A DNA stretch of 64,000 bases from Latrodectus hesperus. Its lineage: Eukaryota > Arthropoda > Arachnida > Araneae > Theridiidae. This document shows, in pieces, positions 17,965 through 29,130 of the stretch (positions are counted from its first letter, which is position 1; the number at the start of each line of letters is the position of its first letter). A program made the position numbers and the translations under genes. The stretch covers positions 128,042,366-128,106,365 of the forward strand of contig CM075850.1 in the NCBI GenBank assembly GCA_037975125.1. The letters run 5' to 3'. The notes below the pieces were generated by a model. It saw nothing but the letters and a program-made list of their open reading frames with translations. It was not told where the DNA came from and ran no database searches.

Positions 17965-19866
17965 CTCTAAGCCAGTGGTGCCCTACCGTTGGCCAATGGC
18001 GGGCACATTTTGAACTCAAAAACTAAAAGCGAACCATATACAAGTATTGCATTTCGGTCACCAATAGATGGCGCTGTTTGTCGTTTAATTTTCTTTTGGA
18101 GAATGTGTATATATATTTGAGAATTTTAATTACGTAACCTGTAAACCTTTGAATCTTTTAATACGTAAAAAATAAGTACTAGATTTAATTTTTTTGTGAT
18201 TAAAGAAAAGTATTTTTTTTATTTAAAATAAATTAACAGTTATTTCACTACAGATTTTTATATTATAAATATTTTTAGAGAAATATAAAAAATTTCCTTT
18301 TTAAAAATTGTCTGCTTTGAATTTGAAAAACATATTTTTATCTCAAATTTCAATATAAATAATTATTAAAATGATAGTAATTTTATTTTTTTTAATTTAC
18401 TAACATAAAAACCTATTTTAAATCCTCAAATTACAAAACTTATAATCGCTTAATGGTAATTGGTAAATAACGGGGAAGTTATACCGAATTATACAGTTAA
18501 ACTGTGATATACCTCATTTATTAAGTATACAGTAAAAGTCATATTGAATGCAATGCAAATACCTGATAATTATTGTGAAGGCTAGCATTACTTGTCTTCA
18601 ACCAGTTTATTGTACTCCGGTACATATGTTGCTAAAGTCAAAGTTGTACAGTTGTTTAAGTATTTATTTGTATTTTAAGATCTACATTTCTTCAAATTTT
18701 CTATCTCTGGTATTTCTGCAATTTGGCTTCTACTTAAAGTATTTCTTACTTCCTCTTCTTCCTCTTAGAGTTGGGTTTGTATGTCATTGGGCACCTCTGC
18801 TTTCATCAGCATTTTGTACCATTAACTCCAAACCCAATGTTTCCTAGTTCCAGTTGCTCGGGTCACCCACTTTATTAATAAAGTCCGATAACCCTTTAAT
18901 GGAGTCTAGGTGTAACCCTCTAGTATGCCTAAAGAAGTTCATCTAGGGAGAGCAAGAGCCTCACATTCGTAAATGATATGCTCTGCCATTTCCTCTTGCG
19001 TATGACATTTCCAGCAGATAGGGTCTTGCTGAAACAGTCCCATCTGGTCAGAAAGTCAGTCATGCTAGGGATAGCTTCCTGACTTTCACCAGAAGAAGAT
19101 GGTTTGGAGGTCATTTCTACCTCAAGTGAAGGATTCACTGTTGCCCCTTTACAAGATTGCCTCTGAGTTCCCTTGTCTTTTTCAGCAAAGTCTACTTCAG
19201 AGGCATCACCTGCAAATGCAGAAAGATTTGTTACTTCTTGTGTCTTTTCAGCCACAAGATAACAATTAATAAGCTCAGGTAATATAAGTTCACCCAGCAT
19301 TGCCTCAGTTACTGGGCAAGGCAAATTACTCTAGAAGATCGCCAGGCAACTAGAGGCTCCGTTAAGACACCAATACCGCGGTGCCAATTAACCCTAGGCA
19401 CGGATCGCATGACACCAGGGTTTACGATAGCTGGTTCGCGGCTTCTGATTCAACATTCAAGGCTATCCTGTCATTCCTACAGGACATTCGGCGATCCACC
19501 ACCTGCCGACGCGCCTTGTGGCTGCTCAAGCCTCAGGAAGGTACACGTACCCCCTGGTTCCAGGTCGTAAAGTATTTACTATTAAATCCCTGATAATTCT
19601 TTTAAATTTTGACATTACTTTGAGTTCTAAACGGCATGCATGACAAATGTATAAGAATGAATTTGCCCACAATAATTTTGTAAAGTCTCGCAAGATATCT
19701 CTTATGACTATAAATGCTTACCTTAAGAAATATAAATGGATGGTTATTGTTTAATTATTATATTTTTTGTCCATAGTACTTATACTCGGGCTGGCGAAGA
19801 CATACGGAAAGATCGGAGAGCAGACTTGTGCTCGCGGGCATGAAGTTGATCACCGCTGCTCTAAGC
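17965..19866 (+). mobile_element. hAT-type DNA transposon relic with 8-bp target duplication
   Basis: Element 17973-19858. The left end CAGTGGTGCCC and right end (complement) CAGCGGTGATC form a short imperfect terminal inverted repeat. Perfect 8-bp direct repeats CTCTAAGC flank it (17965-17972 and 19859-19866). The 8-bp duplication and CAG-type ends are those of the hAT superfamily. Without the nested LINE (18745-19567) about 1.06 kb of AT-rich DNA remains with no transposase frame, so it was non-autonomous or has been gutted. Confidence 0.75.
18735..19577 (-). mobile_element. Internally deleted LINE, nested in the hAT element
   Basis: LINE copy 18745-19567 on the minus strand, flanked by the 10-bp repeat TAAAGTATTT (18735-18744 and 19568-19577). 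Its 3' third (18765-19047) matches the family at 16655-17235, with KCH-type finger codons and GACCCGAGCAACTGGAACTA near the end. Upstream of a junction at about 19047 the sequence is unrelated to the RT or RNase H and encodes a Ser/Thr/Glu-rich minus-strand frame (19048-19324), perhaps the start of ORF1. I infer that 5' and 3' ends were joined by loss of the middle. Confidence 0.7.
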
Positions 19867-20865
19867 CATAGCCTGTTAAATTCACACATAAATACGGTAA
19901 GTCCAACAAGTTATCACTTGTTTACTTGCTTTGGGTGAAAACTGATGGAGCGATTTTATAATTTTAATAAAGGATGGGTTGAGTTTACATTTTTTAATTG
20001 CAAATAAATGATTCAAGATTTAACTTCCTCTAGAATATCTAAAATTTTTTTGCTGAAAAATTTTCTTATGTATCAATTGATGGAATAATGAAAAATGGGA
20101 AAAAATATTAACAACAAATTGCTTTTATTCAAATTGATGCAGTGATATGCTCTTTCAATAGATGGCGCCAGTGTTGAATCATAATCCTTAACAGCATTTT
20201 TACTAATGGATCTTTTCAACAAATAAATTCTATTTATCTTGTAAGACTGTACTCCATACACATACTAGAAAAAAATAAATCAAACTATTACAAAATTTAA
20301 ATATGCTCATAATGCACAAAATTAAAAAATAAAATAAGGCATTTGTGCCAAGTTTTGTTCTGTTATTCCGAGTTGACTTTTCGGAAGTGTCTAAAATTAT
20401 CTTTTAGGAAATAACCTGGAAATTCAGCTCATATTGGACATCAAATGTTATTCACCCCTAATCAGTTCTATTTTGTTCAAGTTGTTCGAAAAGTATTGAC
20501 ATAACTTTTTTTACAGCCTAAACAATCTGTCTACATTTACAATAATGTTAGTTTCATAAAATAATTCCTGTAAAAAAAGAAGAAAAATCTCCAAATCAAT
20601 TTTTATGTTTTATAATTTGTTTTTAACAAAAACAACCAATTAAGTTATTCCGAGTTGCAATCACAATTTCCGTCAGACAAGTCTAGCTTAATTTAGGATC
20701 ACCAAAAAACCCGGAAAAAAGGAATGCATTTGTATTTTTGCTGTGAAAAACAAAGTACATGTTGCCCACCACTTTCACCCTCTTCAAAATAGAATCGGAG
20801 TGACCTAATAAACGATATTCATTCACCTTTCTCGCCCAGGGCACGAAGCTTAATGATCAGAATAA
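19867..20865. other. Upstream intergenic stretch, nothing recognised
   Basis: AT-rich and without repeats I could place. It lies directly upstream of the spliced gene, so regulatory sequence may be present, but none is identifiable by eye. Confidence 0.4.
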
Positions 20866-20870
20866 AAATA

Positions 20871-20879
20871 TATATAAAA
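20871..20879 (+). promoter_or_regulatory. Candidate TATA box of the secreted-protein gene
   Basis: TATATAAAA lies 325 bp upstream of the predicted start codon, followed by a stretch (20890-21195) that is richer in G and C than its surroundings, as a 5' untranslated exon might be. Other AT-rich matches are common in this DNA, so this is weak. Confidence 0.25.
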
Positions 20880-21195
20880 AAAAGAATTCCATTTCCTTAT
20901 TTCGAACTTTGGCGGCGGATTAACGAGGCAATCTTTCCAGTAACTTCCCTCGTGTTCGTGACGCATTTTATGAATGAAACCGTTCGTGGAATATCCTGTT
21001 CGAATGACGAGTTCGTACAAACAAGACACGAAGAAGGCGGAACACTCAAGAGATAGAATACGTTGTTTTTTTTATCGACGCTGACCGAGCTTGAGTTGAG
21101 TAGTGGCCTGCGACCCACGACCGAAAGCAGACGATCCTTTTCTCTGCTGATAAAATTCATTTGCAATATCGACTTTCACAGGAAAGGTTTTAAGC

Positions 21196-21265
21196 ATGTT
21201 GTCTTCAGTGTATATCGCTATTTTAGGGGCATTTGCCTTCAATAATTTTATCTTAGTGGAATCCG
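21196..21265 (+). CDS. Exon 1: start codon and signal peptide
   Basis: ATG with A at position -3 starts 23 codons, MLSSVYIAILGAFAFNN then FILVES, a textbook signal peptide: short N-region, hydrophobic core, small residue near the end. The donor GTAAGT begins at 21266, leaving a single G (phase 1). A longer open frame in another phase (21063-21245) overlaps but has no signal and no fitting donor. Confidence 0.8.
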
Positions 21266-22921
21266 GTAAGTATTTTTTAAAATTTTTTATTTTAATAATA
21301 AATTATATTTTTATAAAGAAAATATAATAAGTGTATTTACAAATTCTTTGAATATAAATTTTAATTATTTCTTATATTTCAATTGTATGACAAATGTTTT
21401 ATTCAAATTGTTTTATTTTTCTAAAGTAATAGGAATAATTCAATTTTTTTTTTATAAAAATTTGAAGCAATGGAAACGAAGATAGTTTTTTTAAATTTAA
21501 ACTATCATAGAATTATAACAGTTTTCATATTTGGCTTCAGCAAAAATATATAATGTAAAATTTAATTATTGTCTTTATTTTTTTTTAGATGTTGCAACAT
21601 AGAAAAGTTTATTCGAAAATAGCGAATGAATACTAACATGGAATCAGTACGATAGCAAATTACAGACACCAAGTTTTATACATTTGAGGTTTTAAATACC
21701 GAAATTTATATAGTTTAATTGTTCTGTATCACAAAATTTGGTTAATACGCTTTATTGCGGAATGTTTAGTTGTTTTAGAATTTCGATACTTAATTGAGTA
21801 TTAATTGTAATTAAGACATTAAATTTATTAAGGTGAATCTAAATAATTTTACTGAAGCAATAAAAGAAAAACATTTAATTTTTAAGACAAACATTTGCTT
21901 ATTTCTTTCAACCTGATGATGCTGAAAAGTTTAAAAAAACTTATAAGCACAGAAAATTGGATCAATTTAAAATAGTAAATTCGAGATTAAAATTCTTAAA
22001 ATAACTTTTCTGTTTTAAAACGAAAATTCATAATCCATTCTTTAGATTTTTTGTAAATAAAAAATTAATCTGCCAAAAGTATTTTTAATATAACATGTTT
22101 TAATATATAATGTTTTTAATATAATGTTTTAATAATTATATAATATGCTTTAATATAACATAAAATGTATGTTTAATATAATAAACAGACACATTCATTT
22201 ATTCGCTATTGACTTTAAATAAAACGAAATAAGCTTCTATGGGAACTGTTACTTTTAAATTAGCCAGTTTAAGCCGGCTAGCTTTGAGTAATTCATTTAA
22301 ATGAATTAATCAAAAGTAGCAAAAATTGATAAGATAGCTAAATGTATTGCTCATAAAAGAAATGTTTCGCTATACTGTGAACATTTTATAAAAATTTATA
22401 TTGATTGTAAGGGTATCACTAAAAAAATACTTTACTAAGAGAGGATTATAATGTTGTTTCTAAGATTAAACTAATTATGAATGCTATCCCAAAGTAACAG
22501 TAATTATATTCGTATATTCACGTAGATTAAAGATCATAAATAGAGATATGATTTAGACTGTTATGAGTAGATTATTTCTAATTACACTATTTGCTTTTGA
22601 AATTTTCATTTAATTATAATATTTATAATTACACTGCTATGAATAGATTTGTTTGCTTTTGAACAGTCAGGCTATGGTTAACTAATGTTTGAAATATTAT
22701 ACAATAGACATGTTTTTACGAACCTTTAATTTATGAACAATCAAGATTTCATGAACTACTTTCTGGCCCTCTACAAGGTCACTTCAGATCTAATTTTGCA
22801 AGGATTATTATATGATTAAATGATCGAAAACGTAATAAGCGTGAATGTGAAAAAGAACTTCCTGAAATCAAACATGAAAACGACAGTGCTGTTTCCATCT
22901 GCAAAAACAGTTAGATGAATG

Positions 22922-23702
22922 GCTTACAACATGGGTTCCTAAACTTTTTTTTCTCTTGGACCACTTTCAATGTTTTACTATTTTCGGTAGACCCCCTGCT
23001 GCTAACAAAAAGTACCTAGGTACTCGCAAAAACGACTTAAATAAAAAAGTACCTAGGTACTTAAAGTTTAATCTTCCCTGGATTTTTGATCTTTTTTTTA
23101 TAGAAGTTAAGAATAATCTCTAGTACTTATATATAATTTTTACTAAATAATTACCTACTACACTCAAATAGTAAAACAAATATGATTGATAAGTTACAAT
23201 ATACAATAAAAATATGCATAACACAAATAGGCAGATGCTTGTTTTTTCCGGCACTGACATCGATTCTCTCACAGTCACACTTTTATGTTTAAAATCCCGG
23301 AAACAAATGAGTAACGTTTTGTTCTTGGAGTCGCATTTCATCCCTTTGCAGGTCTAAACAAGCATCCCGGACGAGTGGGCTCACGGGCGGCACTTTGCAA
23401 GTCTCGACATGTGGTGTACACTCTTGTACTACTATCTATTGTTCTATTCAATTCTGTGTTTGAACTGAGTCTCGAATATTTTTGAGTACCTTCCTAGTGA
23501 ATGATGCTACCTGCCTACGTAGATAGGTAAATCCAAGCCAAAATTTTTGTTCTTTATTATGAAAGCCAGAAAATTTTTCGTGAACCCCCACTTACAATTT
23601 GTGAACCCCTGATTTCTTTTCACGTCTACGTGGACCCCCGTGTGGTCTCCTATGGGCCCTTGGGGGTCCTCCTGGACTACTTTGGGAACCTATGGCTTAT
23701 AA
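22922..23702 (+). mobile_element. hAT-type MITE, copy 1
   Basis: Element 22930-23694. Left end CATGGGTTCCTAAACT, right end (complement) CATAGGTTCCCAAAGT, flanked by GCTTACAA (22922-22929) and GCTTATAA (23695-23702), 7 of 8 bases identical. It is homologous to 31549-32141 and 53733-54294 over CGGCACTTTGCAAGTCTCGA and the Pro/His-like 3' segment. It carries two perfect palindromes AGTACCTAGGTACT near 23009 and 23048 that copy 2 lacks. No transposase. Confidence 0.8.
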
Positions 23703-24843
23703 GATTAAGATACTTTTTGAGGGGGAAAAAAGTGAATTGCTGTTTCTATATGGAAAAAGATTTTTCAAAGTATAGTTTTAAAATAGAGACTTGCTTAATT
23801 TAGCTGATTTTTCCTCAGTAAAACAAAAGTAAGGACTTTTTTAATTATGAATTTTTTATTTTGCATGCTTTTTATGTGATGCATATACTAAATGGTTGTT
23901 TTTCTCTCAGTACTTTATTTGTAAAGAAAGCAACGAAGAAAAGTTTAAGATTGATTAATTATTTTTCTATTTTACGAATTTTTAATTTTTAGAACTATTT
24001 TACTGGTTCTTACGTGTTCACAAAACGCGAGCTATTACTGTATAAAAATGAGAGGATCATCACGTTTTAAGGAGATTTTCTTGTATGTTTTAATAATCGT
24101 AAAACAAATAGCTATTACAGCTCGCATCTATAACAGATTTTGAAATTTTATTTTCAAGTTACATTCATATCTTAAAATTTATGAAATAAATTAGCTTATT
24201 GAATAAAACACACAAATCTCTAAAAAAATTCATTCCTAATTATACAATTTTTTAATGTCGATAAAATAATAATTTCCAAATAATTTCAATTTTTTTGAAG
24301 ATTCCAAATTTTTAATTTCGGAGCATTTTGTTCTCTAATTTAAACCTTTCATTAAAAAACATTAACTCAAAATGTTATAATACGTTTACCCACTCGTAAA
24401 GCTTAGTTTTATTTAAGTATATTAAGTTATAATTTAATGATTTATATTCAACGCAACATTTATTAAATCCATTTTTTTAAAATTCTGTTAAATATAATTA
24501 AAGCTATTTCAGATGATCAAGTGATAATTTCACAGGTGACTTGATATTTGTTAAAAAAATTTTGTTTTTTTAAAAGTTCTCACTTTTCAATGGCTTCAAA
24601 ATAAAATATTGTTTTTCTGTTAATAAATAGAAATAATGCAATACTGCCATTTTTTTTTTTCTAAAATGAAACATCAGGTATTCGCAAATGTTTTGTGAAA
24701 ATTTTCTATTCTTGTTCAGTATATAAATGCATTTGAAAAATCTTCTATTAATTCAACAGCCTAATTTATGAAAGAATTTTAAATGCACCTTGGGTTATCT
24801 ATGGTCGTTCGTAGTCTAATTTAAACTGGTTATATCGATCTAC

Positions 24844-25048
24844 CCATGGATTTGTTGGCCGAGCTGGCAGCCGAATGGTTAGCGCTCTTGCCTTCGGTTC
24901 AACAGTTCGTAGGTCCGAATCCCACCTTGGGCATGGATGTTTGTAGTGGTTCGGAACCCGCTATATACCATAAGTCCCGGTCTAATTAGCCCTCGTGTGC
25001 AATATATGACCGTTGAGCGACAAACATACCAAACCATGGATTTGTTGG
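24844..25048 (+). mobile_element. SINE A with 15-bp target duplication
   Basis: Copy at 24859-25033, with head, B box (one base off: GGTCCGAATCC), body and tail all present. Flanked by CCATGGATTTGTTGG at 24844-24858 and 25034-25048. It sits against an older SINE A (25046-25190). Confidence 0.85.
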
Positions 25049-25190
25049 CAGCCGAATGGTTAGTGCTTTGATCTTCGATTCAACAGTTCGTGCGTTGGAA
25101 TCCCTATTTGCGCTTGGATATTTAAAGTAGTTCGTAATTCATTCTTGACTGCAGGTTTCGGTCTAACTTGCCCTCTTGACCGTAGAAAGG
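25046..25190 (+). mobile_element. SINE A, older diverged copy
   Basis: GGCAGCCGAATGGTTAGTGC, then CGTTGGAATCCC (mutated B box), TTCGTAATTCATTCTTGACT and GGTCTAACTTGCCCTC, all SINE A landmarks with many substitutions. Confidence 0.7.
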
Positions 25191-25287
25191 GAACCAAACC
25201 AATAAAACTGATATTAAAAATTTAACATTTCCTTTAGTTAGTCTTTTACAGTTTATATTCAAACTAGAAAAAAATTCATATTTGACT

Positions 25288-25620
25288 CTTCTGTTTCGAT
25301 TGCCTTCAGTTATAATGTTCGTGGGTTCGAATCCCACCTTGAGTGTTTGTAGTGGTTCGAATTTCATTTTAACCTTATATTCCGTTCTAATTAGCCCTCG
25401 TGTGTCAGACCAAGCTGGCAGCCGAATGGTTAGCGCTCTTGCCTTCGATTCAACAGTTCGTGGGTTCGAATCCCACCTTGGGCATGGATGTTTGTAGTGG
25501 TTCGGAATCCGCTTTAAACCGAAAGTCCCGGTCTAATTAGCCCTCGTGTGCAAAAAATGACTGTTGAGCAGCACACAAAAAAAACTCTCGTGTGTCAAAA
25601 CATGTCCGTTGATTGACCTT
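25288..25620 (+). mobile_element. Older SINE A interrupted by a younger one
   Basis: The old copy runs 25288-25407 (TTCGTGGGTTCGAATCCCAC at about 25318-25337) and resumes at 25598 with a tail (ACATGTCCGTTGATTGACC). The younger insertion at 25408-25586 splits it within the GCCCTCGTGTG motif. Confidence 0.75.
25397..25597 (+). mobile_element. SINE A nested in SINE A, 11-bp duplication
   Basis: The younger copy at 25408-25586 has the full head and body and an AAAAAAAA-containing tail. It is flanked by CTCGTGTGTCA at 25397-25407 and 25587-25597, a duplicated part of the older SINE's own body. Confidence 0.85.
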
Positions 25621-26142
25621 TCATTTACAATGTAAATCAAAGCAATTTTAATATCAAGTTTTTATTTTATTTTTATGTTGAACTGTATAAGCAAGGAATT
25701 GCATCAAAATGAGAGTCGTTAGTGTTATTTCATAAAATATTTGCCTAGTGGAGCAAACAAATGCTGTTGAAGAACTTTGAATGAGAGAATTATTCAGTAA
25801 TGGGATATTTGACACTCGCGTTTTCCTGCCTCGTCATTCGCTTTTTATGAAAACAGCTGCACATTTTATGAGATTGCATGACTGTAAATCATTCATTTAA
25901 ATATTTAGTCATTCCATTTTTAAAACACTCTGTTTCTGCTATAAATCAAATATTGGAACACAAATTGGAGGAAATTGACTCTTCCATTGTTATAAATCTT
26001 CCTTGTAAATTCGAGCTGCTTTGATCACTTGTTAAATAAATATTCCGTTTTTTCCTGCATACAATAACTTTAATTGTGGAAATACGTCAGAAGAAAACAA
26101 GAAAATTGGTCACAAGCCTTCATAGTTCATTTTTATCATCTT

Positions 26143-26308
26143 AAAGCTGAACTCTTGCTTTCGGTTCAGCAGTTCGTGGGTTCGAATCCCACCTTGGGGA
26201 TGGGATAGGTGCTTGTAGTGGTTCGGAATGCGCTTTAAACCGCAGGTACTGGTCTCATTAGCCTTCGTGTGCAAAAAATGACCGTTGAAAGACAAACTAA
26301 AACTAAGT
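26143..26308 (+). mobile_element. SINE A, partial head
   Basis: Begins in the anticodon region (CTCTTGCTTTCGGTTCAGC) and keeps the B box GGTTCGAATCC, the body and a tail. A small duplication (GGGATGGGATAGG) lies after the head. The A box region is gone. Confidence 0.75.
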
Positions 26309-26384
26309 TTATATCTTAACGTCAATAATCAAATGTTCAAACATTCTCGAGAGGAAATTATTATGTTAGCTCGGTCAAAGCGTT

Positions 26385-26583
26385 GTGGGTTGGTAGCTGA
26401 GTGGTTAGCGTTTCTGGGTTCTAAGCTGTAGGTGCAGGGTTCGAATCCCGATTCGGACATAAATGTTTTTTCTTTCACTTTGTTTTGTCTTTTCTGCTGA
26501 GATGACGCATGAATGTGGTCCACCCTATAAATGGGTTTACGGTGGAATGACGTAAGCAATGATCCTTGCCTCCGTGACTTATT
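26385..26583 (+). mobile_element. SINE B, 3'-shortened, + strand
   Basis: Head GGTAGCTGAGTGGTTAGCG, then B box GGTTCGAATCCCGATTCGG, body with CACCCTATAAATGGGTTTAC and TGCCTCCGTGACTTATTTC. It ends where a SINE A begins (26584), so the last part was lost or displaced. Confidence 0.75.
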
Positions 26584-26687
26584 TCACCGAGCTGGTAGTC
26601 GAACGGTTAGCGGTGTCAGCTTCGGTTCAACGGTTCTTGGGTTCGAATCCCACCTTGCCATTGGATGTTTGTATTAAGAATATATGC
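26584..26687 (+). mobile_element. SINE A, truncated 3'
   Basis: CACCGAGCTGGTAGTCGAAC head, GGGTTCGAATCCCACC B box, GGATGTTTGTA, then it stops and runs into a microsatellite region. Adjacent to SINE B with no gap. Confidence 0.7.
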
Positions 26688-26708
26688 TCCGATTTGTGTG
26701 TGTGTATG

Positions 26709-26763
<55 letters not shown>

Positions 26764-26875
26764 TAGTTGACATATATACACACACAAATCGACTAATTTA
26801 TATATATATATACATACATACGTATAAAAATTAGCCGATTTGTGTGTGTATATATATATAAATTAGTTGACAGTC
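26688..26875. repeat. Alternating TG/TA microsatellite with inverted copies
   Basis: CCGATTTGTGTGTGTG, then (TATG)n and (TA)n, ends in AAATTAGTTGACA. The reverse order CACACACAAATCGACTAATT follows at about 26779, and a third copy in the first orientation starts near 26837 (CCGATTTGTGTGTG to AAATTAGTTGACA). The whole could fold into a long hairpin. Confidence 0.85.
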
Positions 26876-28030
26876 AATAAATTTATTTTCAAGTAATATA
26901 TCGGGAATGTAATTACAAACTCATTCTACTGTTAATTGTTCCACGTCATACGATTATTCTTTGCGTATGTAACAACTTTGCATAGATTTGCATATTTTAG
27001 TACTCGTGGGCCAAAAATAGTTTTGACAGCTAGATAAACGAAACCATTACAAATTAGTCTTTGAATAAGAAAACTTCAAATCTTATTAACATTATTTATA
27101 AATTTCTTCACTTACGAATACAATAAAATCGTGTAATTATTTCAGATTTATTCACATCGAACTAGTTAGAAATCTGATTTACTCTTTTTACAAAAGATGC
27201 TTGCAGTAAGAAAACAAATTTTAACATTTGGTTACAATAGAATCAACTTTCATATACAAGACGTAACCAGACAGAGAACAAAATCAAATATAAATCGTAG
27301 AATTTCTTAGATTAGCATTTTCCAAATCCGAAATAATTTATTTAAAATTAAAAATTTGTTATCTAGTAAAATTCTAGTTAAAATTTACAGTTTTTGATCG
27401 TTGGTCAGAATAGTTTATCGATGGATAAATAAAATACTTTTAATATAACAATATTTAAATGGCAACTCTAACAAGAGTAAGCAATGCAGTGAAGCTTGTT
27501 TCACCGTGTTGTCTCTGCTTTGTGTTTGTCCGCGAACTGACTTACCGCCATTAAACTTCATAAATCAATCTCTCCTTTGTAAAATTTTTGTACGAGTTCG
27601 TTAAAATTAGTATCGTTTAGTATTTCTCTTCACACATTTTGAAACTCAATTTTTGAGGTGTACCAATACATTTTTGTGTTTAACTGAAAACAATTTGGGA
27701 GTGTGGAAATGATTTTTTTATTCAGTACTTGTATTAATAAAAAAACTTGAGTTCATCAAAGACAAAAAAATAGAATCCTTATTTTATATGCCCGAGGTTG
27801 CATTAATATCTCTGTTTATAGCTAATTTCTATTTTATTTGATAATTTTGATCATAGAGTTTATACTATTAAATATATAATTAACGATTTCAATCCCCTAT
27901 AAACTAATTTATGCCGTAATAAAATTTAGAAAAGGCAAACAATGACTCCTGATCAAGTAACTTTTTTTATAAAATTTGATCTCGATTATTAAGAAAAATT
28001 GATTTTCAACTTTAAATAAATTTTAGTTTC
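26876..28030. other. AT-rich intron stretch, nothing recognised
   Basis: No coding potential, SINE boxes or terminal repeats found. Slightly GC-richer sequence at 27475-27560 (TTTCACCGTGTTGTCTCTGC) could be an old repeat but matches nothing else in the window. Confidence 0.45.
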
Positions 28031-28378
28031 AATACTAAGTCCACGCCGACCGATGGCTGAGTGGTTAGTGCTCCAGACTCCTGAGCTGTGGGTCCTGGGT
28101 TCGAATCCCGGTTCGGGCATGGATGTTCTTTTCCTTTTCTGTTTCTCTGTCCTTCTGTGATGTATGAATTGGCCCACCCTATAAACGGGTTTGTGGTGGT
28201 ATGACGCGGGTAACGCTACTCGCCTCCGTGACTTGGTTCACAAGTGCCCACTGGGTAACGATAAATGAGTAGCAGGTTCTGGCCTGTTGTTGTAACATAA
28301 CAACTGGCCTGTTGTTGTGACATTGTTGTGACATAAGGTTCAACCCTCATGTGCTCGCCTTTGGAAAAAAATACTAAG
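28031..28378 (+). mobile_element. SINE B, full length, 9-bp target duplication
   Basis: Copy at 28040-28369, head CGACCGATGGCTGAGTGGTT, B box GGGTTCGAATCCCGGTTCGG, body and GGAAAAAA end. Flanked by AATACTAAG at 28031-28039 and 28370-28378. A local duplication near 28290-28330 repeats GGCCTGTTGTTG and TGTTGTGACAT. Confidence 0.85.
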
Positions 28379-28454
28379 ACTAAAGATACGTACATAGGTA
28401 GCGACGCAATCGAACCCCAGACTGTAATTTAAGGTTAACGGGTTTGAAATACTA

Positions 28455-28675
28455 GCTCCTCACCGAGCGTTTCATAGTTTTGAACTACGGTCAAGTGACG
28501 AGGTCACGCCCTGAGCTGGCCTTCTCCTCACCACGTCCACGACCCACCAAGTGGATGGACTTTGGACATCACGTAAGAAAGTGGACGCGTTTCCAGCCCA
28601 CAGAGCTCCAGCAACTCAGTGAAGAAGCGTAAGTGGTCATCCTCCCGGTCACTGCCCGTCACACACGATAATAAA
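28455..28675 (-). mobile_element. SINE F, diverged, minus strand
   Basis: The reverse complement aligns with 36960-37170: TCACTGAGTTGCTGGAGCTC, CGCGTCCACTTTC, ATGTCCAAAGTCCATCCAC, CCAGCTCAGGGCGTGACCTC and CACTTGACCGTAGTTCAAAA. The head and the shared 3' tail are missing or eroded. Confidence 0.6.
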
Positions 28676-28769
28676 GCTTATTATAAAATTCCGCAGTTAA
28701 ATTTTACGTTAAGTGTGTAATTATATATATTCATTCAGATAGAGAATAATTTTACAAATCAAATTATTT

Positions 28770-29130
28770 AACTTATTTCATCACCATTCTCAACAAAACT
28801 TATGTCCGAATTCATGGAAGATACTTCAGCACGTGGAATTGCAGTTTCGTCCAGAAATGATACATACTCAAAGTACCATAAAGACGGCACACATATGCAT
28901 CCTCCGTGCTTACACCGCTTTGTTTCGATTCATTGATTTTTCTCTTTTATAGGTTCTACGGAGGGCATTAATTTTTTCCTTTACTTCGTTAATGAAACCC
29001 TTTTCATCTTTTTGTATTTTTCTAATAATTTTTTGTAAGCTAACTTTCTTATTTTATTTGTGTAATCGAAACTCCTTATTTGCCACAAAGAAGGCTCATC
29101 TTTATAGACTTCAATAAATTCCTGCTTCAT
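28770..29130 (-). pseudogene. MADF-domain pseudogene
   Basis: On the minus strand from an ATG at 29130: MKQEFIEVYKDEPSLW, FDYTNKIRKLAYKKLLEKY, then after a frameshift near 29010 GFINEVKEKINALRRTYKRE, then after at least one more frame change PSLWYFEYVSFLDETAIPR (about 28830-28880) and a stop at about 28770. The order matches the MADF domain (Myb/SANT-like in Adf-1), a DNA-binding module common in arthropod regulators and also taken up by some transposons: an FI/LxxY start, the YxNxxxKxxAY motif, the LRxxYxRE helix and the LWYFxxLSFL end. At least two frameshifts make it a relic. It lies inside intron 1, antisense to the gene, with no introns of its own, consistent with a retrocopy or transposon fragment. 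Confidence 0.7.

Noticed and set aside
17746..18019. Three open frames rich in Tyr-Ile
   Set aside because: Translation of the (TA)n microsatellite.
21063..21245. Open frame overlapping exon 1 in another phase
   Set aside because: Starts with a non-ATG codon, lacks a signal peptide, and ends before the donor site.
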